Of a DNA stretch of 43,891 bases, positions 15,028 to 22,721 are shown piece after piece. The position numbers and the translations under genes are program-made. Below the pieces are notes generated by a model. That model made no database searches and was not told the origin of the DNA. It saw nothing but the letters and a program-made list of their open reading frames with translations. Location of the stretch: contig JAPLDE010000057.1 in assembly GCA_026391855.1 (NCBI GenBank), forward strand, positions 1 through 43,891. The letters run 5' to 3'. Numbering within the stretch: position 1 is the first letter of the stretch; the number at the start of each line of letters is the position of its first letter. Origin of the DNA: Bacteroidota bacterium. GTDB lineage: Bacteria; Bacteroidota; Bacteroidia; Bacteroidales; CAIXZF01.

Positions 15028-15894
15028 TTACAAATCTAGCAGGCGGCCATAAGATTCAGGTCTTCTGTCGCGGTAAAACTGCCAGGTTGATCTCACTTCG
15101 TCAATCATGTCGAGGTCGAAAGAAGCCACCAGAAGTTCATCCTTATCTTCGGAGGCCTCTGCAAGGATTTTCCCTCTGGGATCGACAAAGTAAGAGGTGC
15201 CATAAAAGTTCCCGATACTCCAGGGTTTTTCTGTACCGACTCGGTTAATACATCCCATAAAATAACCATTGGCTGCTGCATGTGCAGGTTGTTCCAGTTT
15301 CCAGAGGTATTGGGATAAACCGGCAACGGTAGCTGATGGGTTGTACACAATCTCAGCGCCGTTAAGGCCAAGTACCCGTGCCCCCTCGGGGAAATGCCTG
15401 TCGTAGCAGACGTAGACACCAACTTTCCCGAATTTTGTTTCAAACACTGGATAACCAAGATTTCCCGGCCTGAAAAAGAATTTCTCCCAAAATCCTGAGG
15501 TATGCGGGATGTGGTTTTTCCGGTATTTACCGAGATATTTCCCTCCGGCATCAATTACGGCAGCGGTATTATATAACAATCCCGGCATCTCCTTTTCGTA
15601 AACCGGAACGATAATGGCCATATCATACTTCCGGGCATATTCCTGCATCAGTTCGACCGTTGGACCCGGAACCGGTTCAGCTGATTTGTACCATGCCGCA
15701 TCCTGGCCCGGGCAAAAATAGGGGGTGGAAAAGATCTCCTGCAGGCAAAGTATCTGAACCCCCTGCTTTCCGGCTTCTTCGATAAGCGGGATGTGCTTTT
15801 TCAACATTGCATCCTTGATCTCTTCAATTGTGCCCTGGCCCTCTGTGAGAGCGAGGCTCATCTGGATCAATCCTGATTTTACAATTCTTGGCAT
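15028..15894 (-). CDS. Beta-ureidopropionase (N-carbamoyl-beta-alanine amidohydrolase)
   Basis: Nitrilase-superfamily enzyme predicted to hydrolyse N-carbamoyl-beta-alanine to beta-alanine, CO2 and ammonia, the third step of reductive pyrimidine breakdown. The 288-aa length is normal. The catalytic Glu-Lys-Cys set is visible: E53 (LCLQEIF), K126 (KYRKNHIP) and C163 (VCYDRHFPE). The STPYFCPGQD and EVRSTWQFYRDRRPE segments are typical of the ureidopropionase/carbamoylputrescinase branch. By sequence alone N-carbamoylputrescine amidase cannot be excluded, but the neighbours dihydropyrimidinase and PreTA decide the call. It lies 80 bp downstream of the dihydropyrimidinase gene. Confidence 0.93.
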   Translation of the reverse strand: MPRIVKSGLIQMSLALTEGQGTIEEIKDAMLKKHIPLIEEAGKQGVQILCLQEIFSTPYFCPGQDAAWYKSAEPVPGPTVELMQEYARKYDMAIIVPVYEKEMPGLLYNTAAVIDAGGKYLGKYRKNHIPHTSGFWEKFFFRPGNLGYPVFETKFGKVGVYVCYDRHFPEGARVLGLNGAEIVYNPSATVAGLSQYLWKLEQPAHAAANGYFMGCINRVGTEKPWSIGNFYGTSYFVDPRGKILAEASEDKDELLVASFDLDMIDEVRSTWQFYRDRRPESYGRLLDL

Positions 15895-15974
15895 AGCTTA
15901 TTCTTTTTGGTACTATTATTAATTCAGTAATCAACATTAATAGGGGTTTGCATTCCGGATCTGGGTTTGATGTT

Positions 15975-17354
15975 TCAGGTTAATGGCAAAATTCTCCTTT
16001 TGAAAAATTTACCATATCCTTTTCCGATCAGCAACTGATCGTCATCAATGGCAATCTGTCCGCGCAGCAGCACTGTTTTTGCCTTTCCAGTCACCTCCCA
16101 ACCTTCGTAGGATGAATAATCACAGCGATGATGATGGGTTTTAGATGAGATGGTATGTTTATCTGCCGGGTTAAAAATTATCATATCGGCATCCGAACCC
16201 ACCGCGATGGTGCCTTTTTCAGGGAACAGGCCAAAAATTCTGGCAACATTAGTTGAAGTTACCTCAACAAATTTGTTCAGGCTGATACGATTTTTCAGTA
16301 CACCTTCAGAGAACAACAATTCCAGCCGGTGTTCAATTCCCGGTGCGCCATTTGGAATTTTTGTAAAATCGTGTTCCCCTCTCAGTTTTTCATTCCACAT
16401 GAAGGGGCAATGATCGGTGCCGACTGTTTGGATAAGTCCCTGGTTAATACCGGCCCAGAGGGTTTCACGGTCCTTTTTCTCCCGTAATGGCGGGCTCATC
16501 ACCCATTTCGAGGCTTCAAAGCCTTTTTGATAAAGAGAAGCATCTAACAGCAGGTATTGCGGACAGGTTTCTACCAGTATTTTCTGGTTGCGGAAAGTGG
16601 CCTCACGCACCTTATTCAACGCGCCTTCGCAGGTCATGTGAACAATATAAGCATTAACGCCCGACAAGTATGCAAGGTCAATAAAACGGCCTGAGGCTTC
16701 GGTTTCAGTGATTTCGGGCTGGGATAAATAATGATACAAAGGCGACAGTTTGTTTTCGGATTTGTATTTTTCAACCAGATAATCGATCATATCTCCGTTG
16801 GTGGCATGAACAGCAACAATGCCGCCATGTTTTTTCACTTCGTTCATAATACCGATCATCTGACTGTCGTCGATCATCAGGGAACCTTTATAGGCCATGA
16901 ATGTCTTGAAGGAGGTAATTCCTTCTGTTCTGATGATGTTTTCCAGCTCAGCTTTCACGCTTTCGTTGTATTCGGTGATGCAGATATGGAAGGAATAATC
17001 GCTGAAAGCTTTGCCGTTTGCCTTTTCTTTCCAAGTATCCAGGGCCCAGTGAAGGGATTTGCCATGAGGTTGTATGGCATAATCAATCACCATGGTTGTC
17101 CCTCCGTAAAGTGCGGCACGGGTTCCGGTTTCGTGGTCATCGCTCGAAAAGGTTCCCATAAAAGGCATATCGAGATGAACATGGGGGTCGATGCCGCCGG
17201 GAAAAACAAACAATCCTGATGCATCAATTATCTTGTCAGCATTGATTTCCAGATGTTTCCCGATGGAAGTGATGGTTTCGCCTTCAATTAAAATATCTGC
17301 CAGATAATCATCTGATGCGGTGATGATCCTTCCGTTTTTAATGAGAATTGACAT
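15975..17354 (-). CDS. hydA: Dihydropyrimidinase
   Basis: Opens the ring of 5,6-dihydrouracil or dihydrothymine to the N-carbamoyl-beta-amino acid; cytoplasmic binuclear-zinc amidohydrolase. From ATG at 17354 (MSILIKNGRI) the protein is 459 aa, the usual size; an in-frame start at 17384 would add unrelated residues and overlap the neighbour. Metal ligands are visible: H58 and H60 (DPHVHLDMP), the carboxylated K156 (FMAYKG), H183 (VHATNGD), H239 (IVHMTCEG) and D314 (GTDHCPF). HATNG replaces the usual HAENG. It follows the aminotransferase gene by 20 bp and precedes the ureidopropionase gene. Confidence 0.95.
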   Translation of the reverse strand: MSILIKNGRIITASDDYLADILIEGETITSIGKHLEINADKIIDASGLFVFPGGIDPHVHLDMPFMGTFSSDDHETGTRAALYGGTTMVIDYAIQPHGKSLHWALDTWKEKANGKAFSDYSFHICITEYNESVKAELENIIRTEGITSFKTFMAYKGSLMIDDSQMIGIMNEVKKHGGIVAVHATNGDMIDYLVEKYKSENKLSPLYHYLSQPEITETEASGRFIDLAYLSGVNAYIVHMTCEGALNKVREATFRNQKILVETCPQYLLLDASLYQKGFEASKWVMSPPLREKKDRETLWAGINQGLIQTVGTDHCPFMWNEKLRGEHDFTKIPNGAPGIEHRLELLFSEGVLKNRISLNKFVEVTSTNVARIFGLFPEKGTIAVGSDADMIIFNPADKHTISSKTHHHRCDYSSYEGWEVTGKAKTVLLRGQIAIDDDQLLIGKGYGKFFKRRILPLT

Positions 17355-17374
17355 GGCATTATTTATTAGACATC

Positions 17375-18724
17375 TTAATAACAATATTCATCGGCAATTG
17401 AGATCGCTTCCGAAATAATTCCAATGCCTTCATCCATCTCCTCTTTTTTTATGCAGAGCGGAGGAGCAATGAAAATCCAGTTCCATCTTACGAAGGTAAA
17501 CATGCCCAACTCACGGATTTTTTCTGCTATCCTGTTTGAGCATTCCATTTCGCCGGGTTTTGCATTCCAGGGGGTAACCGGTTCTTTAGTGACGCGGTTC
17601 TTCACAAGTTCAACAACCCCTAGCAAGCCGGTGTTTCGAAAGTCACCAATCGAAGGATGTTTTTGAATTAATACTTCCATCCTTTCGTGGAGGTATTTTC
17701 CCATTTTTAAGGTATTTTCGAACAAATGCTCATCTTCATAAACCTTGATCGTAGCCAGTGCCGCAGCACAGGCAACAGCATGGGCTGAGTAAGTCAGACC
17801 AAGCGGTAACGAGACATCATCGAAATGCTTTGCTATTTTATCACTAACAATAATGCCACCCAGCGGAATATATCCAGAAGTCAGTCCTTTAGCCATGCAA
17901 ATGATGTCGGGTTCCACGCCATGGTTTTCAATGGCAAACCATCTGCCGGTCCTGCCAAAACCACTCATCACTTCATCGTCGATGGTAAGAATTCCGTAAT
18001 TGTCGGCAATGGCTTTTACTTTTTGCCAGTATCCGGGAGGATATTTAATACATCCCGAGGTTCCTGATTCGCCTTCCATGATGATGGCGGCAATGCTCCC
18101 GGGATTTTCGAACTGGATGATCCTTTCGAGGTTAGCCGCAGCTTTTTCCCCGCATTCCTCCGGAGTCTTACTGTTCCAAGGGCAGCGGTAAAAGTAGGGA
18201 TTCTCGATGTGAATAATATTTGGCATACCCTGGCTGTCAACAGGAAATTTACGTGGGTCACCACCTGCCGAAATGGAGGCATAAGTGGCCCCATGATATG
18301 ACCTGTATTGCGCAATGATTTTGTGTCTTCCTGTATAAACGCGGGCTATTTTTATTGCATTTTCGATGGCATCGGCGCCACCCAGGGTGAAAAACGTCTT
18401 GTTGAGGCTGCCGGGAGCAATCTGCGCAAGCTTTTTTCCAAGTTCACCCCTTGCCTTAGTAATCATTCCGGGGTAAACATAACTCACCTCTTTCATTTGC
18501 TCCACTACCGCATCAAGAATTGCCGGATGTCCGTGGCCAATATTTACATTCAGCAGTTGTGATGAAAAATCGATATACCGTTTTCCGTCTCTGTCATAAA
18601 TGTATACGCCTTTTGCACATTCAACATTAACCGGGTTCACTCCTGACTGTTTCGACCAAGAAAACAGGGTATAGTCCAGATTATTCTTTAAAATCTCATT
18701 TTTCTCAAAAGTGTTGTCCTTCAT
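17375..18724 (-). CDS. Class III aminotransferase, predicted beta-alanine transaminase
   Basis: PLP-dependent fold-type I omega-aminotransferase, 449 aa from the ATG at 18724; a TTG start at 18751 is also in frame. Visible motifs are YRSYHGATYASISAGGDPRK, IIMEGESGTSG, the PLP-aspartate segment TIDDEVMSGFGRTG (about 248-260) and the PLP lysine K279 in MAKGLTSGY. The closest annotated relatives I can recall are taurine/beta-alanine-pyruvate aminotransferases. In this cluster the logical reaction is beta-alanine (or 3-aminoisobutyrate from thymine) plus pyruvate or 2-oxoglutarate to malonate (or methylmalonate) semialdehyde. It sits 27 bp behind the matching dehydrogenase gene and 20 bp before dihydropyrimidinase. 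Confidence 0.9.
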   Translation of the reverse strand: MKDNTFEKNEILKNNLDYTLFSWSKQSGVNPVNVECAKGVYIYDRDGKRYIDFSSQLLNVNIGHGHPAILDAVVEQMKEVSYVYPGMITKARGELGKKLAQIAPGSLNKTFFTLGGADAIENAIKIARVYTGRHKIIAQYRSYHGATYASISAGGDPRKFPVDSQGMPNIIHIENPYFYRCPWNSKTPEECGEKAAANLERIIQFENPGSIAAIIMEGESGTSGCIKYPPGYWQKVKAIADNYGILTIDDEVMSGFGRTGRWFAIENHGVEPDIICMAKGLTSGYIPLGGIIVSDKIAKHFDDVSLPLGLTYSAHAVACAAALATIKVYEDEHLFENTLKMGKYLHERMEVLIQKHPSIGDFRNTGLLGVVELVKNRVTKEPVTPWNAKPGEMECSNRIAEKIRELGMFTFVRWNWIFIAPPLCIKKEEMDEGIGIISEAISIADEYCY

Positions 18725-18751
18725 TTTCAAGTATTTAATTTCGTTATTCAA

Positions 18752-20200
18752 TTAACTCATCCAATCGGTTCTTTCCTGTTTTTTCCACTTTTTGGTAATT
18801 TTTTTAAGCTGTGTCCAGAATTCGATTCCTCCTTTTCCGGTCAGGTCGCCTGTTCCGAATTTCGAATCATTCCATCCTCCAAAGGAAAATGGTTCGCGGG
18901 GCACCGGAACGCCGATATTTATGCCGATCATCCCAGCGCTTGCTTTTGCTGCTACTTCATCTGCAAGTCCGCCATTCTGTGTAAAAGCAGAAGCTGCATT
19001 TCCGTAAGGTGAATTATTTTCAAGGGCGATAGCCTCATCCAGACTTTTCACATGAACAATTTCGAACACCGGCCCGAAAACCTCCTCCTGTGGCATTTGA
19101 TTTCCGGGATAGGAATATTCGATGATGGTTGGTCCGATATAATATCCGTTTTTATCACCTTCCCCTTCAACCGGAGCATTTCTACCGTCTATGAGGATTT
19201 TGGCTCCACTCTTTTCTACCCTGTCGATATACTTGATTATCTTTTCTTTGGAAGTTTGTGAAATGATCGGGCCAAGGTTAAGACCAGGTTTTACCTTGCG
19301 AGTTTCGTTGCATAGTTTTTCGATAATATGATCAACATTACCAATAGCTATCATCACCGAAGCAGCCATACATCTCTGGCCGGAGGTGCCGCTGAATGAA
19401 GCAGTAATATCGGTGGCTGTCATTTCCGGGTCGGCATCAGGGAAAACAATCAGGTGGTTCTTGGCACCACCCAGCGCCAGGCAACGTTTCAGATTAGTGG
19501 TGGAACGTCTGTAAACAACCTTAGCAATCTCGGTAGAGCCAACAAAAGAAACAGCCTTTATCCCCGGATGGTCGCAGATGGCCTCGACCATGGTTTTATC
19601 TCCATGTACAATATTCAGAACCCCATCGGGAAGTCCGGCCTCTTTGAGCATCTCTGCAATTTTGAGGGCCGTTACCGGCACCTGTTCTGAAGGTTTTAAA
19701 ATTATGCAGTTGCCAAGGGCAATATTGGTGGGGATGGTCCAGTGCGGAACCATGTGGGGGAAATTAAAGGGGCAAATGGAGGCTACAACACCCAAAGGAG
19801 TGTATTCAGTTTGACAAACGACACCTTCACTTACCTTTAGAATTTCTCCGGCAGTAATCTGGGGTATCGAACAGGCGAATTCGGTCAGTTCGATGCTCTT
19901 TTCGACTTCAGCAATGGCTTTGCCATTTTCGTCATGGATAATGGCAGCGATTTCTGAAATATGATGTAGAAGGATGCTGTGATAACGGTATAGCACCTCC
20001 GATCTCTTTTTTGAGGTCAGTCCTGACCATTTTGGGAAAGCATTCTTTGCTGCGATAACTGCTTCCTCCAGCTCATTGTAACCACATAAAGGCACTGTTG
20101 AAATCACCATTCCATCCAATGGACTATACACATTTAATCTGGGTCTTTCGGTTCGAATAAATTTCCCATTAATAAAATTGTCTGCTTCTACATGTTTCAT
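18752..20200 (-). CDS. mmsA: CoA-acylating malonate/methylmalonate-semialdehyde dehydrogenase
   Basis: Oxidises malonate semialdehyde to acetyl-CoA, or methylmalonate semialdehyde to propionyl-CoA, with loss of CO2, ending the uracil or thymine route. The 482-aa ALDH-superfamily protein carries the diagnostic segments FNFPHMVPHWTIP, ILKPSEQVP, GGAKNH (244-249) and GTSGQRCMA with nucleophile Cys277. Ordinary aldehyde dehydrogenases have GQxC and a catalytic Glu in ELGG; here LALGGAKNH replaces it, as in the CoA-acylating MmsA branch. It precedes the aminotransferase gene by 27 bp. A TAGTTTTG box at 20246-20253 resembles a -7 element but no -33 box was found. Confidence 0.94.
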   Translation of the reverse strand: MKHVEADNFINGKFIRTERPRLNVYSPLDGMVISTVPLCGYNELEEAVIAAKNAFPKWSGLTSKKRSEVLYRYHSILLHHISEIAAIIHDENGKAIAEVEKSIELTEFACSIPQITAGEILKVSEGVVCQTEYTPLGVVASICPFNFPHMVPHWTIPTNIALGNCIILKPSEQVPVTALKIAEMLKEAGLPDGVLNIVHGDKTMVEAICDHPGIKAVSFVGSTEIAKVVYRRSTTNLKRCLALGGAKNHLIVFPDADPEMTATDITASFSGTSGQRCMAASVMIAIGNVDHIIEKLCNETRKVKPGLNLGPIISQTSKEKIIKYIDRVEKSGAKILIDGRNAPVEGEGDKNGYYIGPTIIEYSYPGNQMPQEEVFGPVFEIVHVKSLDEAIALENNSPYGNAASAFTQNGGLADEVAAKASAGMIGINIGVPVPREPFSFGGWNDSKFGTGDLTGKGGIEFWTQLKKITKKWKKQERTDWMS

Positions 20201-20284
20201 AAAATTCTATTTTTGATTGAAAAGGTGAAGTTAAAGAATTTTGATCAAAACTATTTCCAAAAAAAATCTGAAAGTTATTTGAGG

Positions 20285-21151
20285 TTAGTCACTTTTATGT
20301 TTTTTGGCTAATGGAATTATTCCAGCCATCTCGCCAACAATGTTAACTAATTCAGTACCTGACGGGATCACAATTTTGGCGTTATTCCCGAGTGATACTT
20401 CCAGGGCTTCCAGCTTTCTTAATAATTGGGCGTTCCCGACAAAATATTTATCTGCCGCTTCATTAACCAGTTTAATGGCTTCAGCTTCTCCTTCGGCATG
20501 TAATATCTTCGATTGCTTGTAGCCTTCGGCTTCTTTTATTTTGGCACGTTTTACACCATCAGCAACTGTTTCTGCGGCGGTTGCAGAATCTATGGCGGCT
20601 ATTTTCTCATTTTCAGCTTTAACAACTTTATTCATGGTTTCCTGAACGTCTTTTGGGGGATCTATTTCCTTCAATTCTGTACGCACTATTTCAATACCCC
20701 AGCTTCTTGTTTCAGTGAGCAGTGTGTTGTATAGTTCTGCATTAATTTTTCCGCGTTCACTGTTTGCAGATTTAAGTGTCAGTGTACCAATAATATTACG
20801 GAGTGTAGTTCGTGCAAGGTTTACTATCTGCCATTTATAATTATTGACATTGTAAATTGATCCTTTAACGCTGTCTTCGTCAGAATTCACCCTGAAATAG
20901 ACCTGTGCATCGACTTTTGCGTTCAGATTATCGTTGGTGATTATTTCCTGTGGTTCGGCATCTACCATTTGTTCGGTTACGTTTACCAGAAACAGACGGT
21001 CGATAATTGGAATTATCCAATGAAATCCTGGTTTAGCATAATTATGATATTTTCCAAGCCGCTCAATTAATCCACGTTGAGTTGGCCGTACAATCCTGAT
21101 TCCCATGAAAAAAATAAATCCAATGGGAATAATTAAATACAAATAGTTCAT
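20285..21151 (-). CDS. SPFH/band-7 (stomatin/paraslipin-like) membrane protein
   Basis: A 288-aa protein with one N-terminal membrane segment (residues about 2-18) followed by an SPFH domain (RGLIERLGKYHNYAKPGFHW through about 185). A charged Ala/Glu-rich coiled-coil stalk (KAENEKIAAIDSATAAETVA) and a C-terminal region (GNNAKIVIPSGTELVNIVG) complete it. This is the QmcA/paraslipin type, which forms membrane-associated oligomers, often beside NfeD-type partners or FtsH. No NfeD gene is nearby. It sits between the MFS transporter and the mmsA gene, all on the same strand, so it may be co-expressed with pyrimidine catabolism, but a functional link is unproven. Confidence 0.93.
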   Translation of the reverse strand: MNYLYLIIPIGFIFFMGIRIVRPTQRGLIERLGKYHNYAKPGFHWIIPIIDRLFLVNVTEQMVDAEPQEIITNDNLNAKVDAQVYFRVNSDEDSVKGSIYNVNNYKWQIVNLARTTLRNIIGTLTLKSANSERGKINAELYNTLLTETRSWGIEIVRTELKEIDPPKDVQETMNKVVKAENEKIAAIDSATAAETVADGVKRAKIKEAEGYKQSKILHAEGEAEAIKLVNEAADKYFVGNAQLLRKLEALEVSLGNNAKIVIPSGTELVNIVGEMAGIIPLAKKHKSD

Positions 21152-21299
21152 TTTATTTCCTTTCTTTTAATTAGTAATTATATTTCAGATTTAATCCGGG
21201 AACTTACCAGGTATTTTATTTGTTTGAGTTTGTATTTCTTCAAAATAAGGGTCCAATATCTTATAATCTAACTTGAGGTATGATTGCATAAAAATGCGT

Positions 21300-22532
21300 T
21301 TAATCTAATCTTTTTACATCTTTCATCAATGGTGATTCCCTAAGCTGTGTTGACAAGACGAAGCATAGAAGCATAAGGCTGAGGAGCACAATTAAGGGCA
21401 GTGTCATGGAGCCAGTTACAGGCGACTTAAAACTATCCATTCCAACAATAAAAGCAATACCCGAAATCTGTCCTAAAAGTAACAGCATACCATTTGAGGT
21501 GCCTTCCGAAGCAGGAAAAGTTATTTCTGCACCATACTGGAATCCAATGGGGCCAGCGCTTAGCAGGAAAAATCCGAAGATTACTGCGGCGGAAAGGAGA
21601 ATCCAATAATTAGGAGCAAAGGTAATACCTGCAAGGCCAGTGAGGGCTCCGGCCAGGGCAATTACAATAAATGGTTTCCTTTTCGCGTAAGAGTCAGAAA
21701 GCATGGGCATAATGATTGCACCAATGATTCCGCCAAAAATCATAAGTGCTCCGGTGATTCCTGCCTGTGTGGATGAGAATCCCCTCGGTCTGAGAATCTC
21801 CTCTATCCATGTGGTTACACTGTTGAATACTCCCAAACCAATAAAAAAGATGAGCATCAGCAAATAAAAACCTTTATTTCTTAAGGTATCCCTAAGGCCG
21901 TCCAATACGAGGGACCGTTCCTCCTGGTCGGGGCGGCAGGGAGCTGTCGGGGGACGTTCTCTGGCAAGCAGAAGAAAGATTAATGCTGCGATTATTGAAA
22001 CAACTCCGTAGACAAACAGCATTCCATGGATACCGTGAGCTTGTGCCAAAAAAGGTGTCAATGACATGCCCAATAAAATACCGACGTACATTGCCAGGGT
22101 ACCAAGGCCTGAGGCTGTTCCTCTTTCATTAATGGGGAACCAGCGCCCTGCCAGCTTGGTAATGGCATTGAGAAGAAAGGGCTGACCGAAAGCGATGCCA
22201 ATCTGCGAAAAGAGTAAAAGGGTATAATCGGACCCTGCCAACCCCCGCAATAAGCCAAATACTCCGGTAATAACAGCCCCTGTTCCTATTCCGATACGAA
22301 TTCCATAAGTGTCGATGACCCAGGATGCAGGGATAGATACAATAATATATACGATCATGAAACACATGGAAAGAAGTCCGATCTGAAGTTCCGTAACTCC
22401 GTAATACTTCGAGGCATCAATTGTTATAGGGGCGAAAGTGATCCAAAGAAGTTGATTTACCGCTACAATAATCATGAACGCAGCAAGCACTATCCATCGG
22501 TATTTGTATACTTTGAAATTGATTGGTTCCAT
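21300..22532 (-). CDS. MFS transporter (FLVCR/DIRC2-like), candidate pyrimidine importer
   Basis: A 410-aa polytopic protein with about 12 hydrophobic segments. It opens YKYRWIVLAAFMIIVAVNQ then LLWITFAPI, typical of the FLVCR/DIRC2-like branch of the major facilitator superfamily. A loop 2-3 motif (DTYGIRIGIGTG) and central charged loop (ARERPPTAPCRPDQEERS) are visible. The ATG at 22532 is preferred over an in-frame TTG at 22538. It is the most upstream gene of the same-strand pyrimidine cluster, so uptake of uracil, thymine, dihydropyrimidines or beta-alanine is a reasonable inference; the sequence alone does not give the substrate. The gap of 148 bp to the SPFH gene leaves room for a second promoter. 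Confidence 0.88.
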   Translation of the reverse strand: MEPINFKVYKYRWIVLAAFMIIVAVNQLLWITFAPITIDASKYYGVTELQIGLLSMCFMIVYIIVSIPASWVIDTYGIRIGIGTGAVITGVFGLLRGLAGSDYTLLLFSQIGIAFGQPFLLNAITKLAGRWFPINERGTASGLGTLAMYVGILLGMSLTPFLAQAHGIHGMLFVYGVVSIIAALIFLLLARERPPTAPCRPDQEERSLVLDGLRDTLRNKGFYLLMLIFFIGLGVFNSVTTWIEEILRPRGFSSTQAGITGALMIFGGIIGAIIMPMLSDSYAKRKPFIVIALAGALTGLAGITFAPNYWILLSAAVIFGFFLLSAGPIGFQYGAEITFPASEGTSNGMLLLLGQISGIAFIVGMDSFKSPVTGSMTLPLIVLLSLMLLCFVLSTQLRESPLMKDVKRLD

Positions 22533-22721
22533 CAGCAATTTCCTTGTTAAATATTAGTAATTTAATGCCCGAAAACGAAGATTACACATTGTACGTTTTT
22601 TGGGAGCAGGTTAACATGACTTCGTTTTAAATCTTCAGCAAAAAGGTTACCAGTAAAAGTATAAATTATAGGTATGGGTTTCGAGAAATTTGAAAGAAAA
22701 ACTAATTTTCATTCCCTTTCC

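Noticed and set aside
18725..18751. TTG start of the aminotransferase at 18751
   Set aside because: An ATG occurs nine codons later and precedes the part that looks conserved; the TTG adds a short lysine/asparagine-rich stretch.
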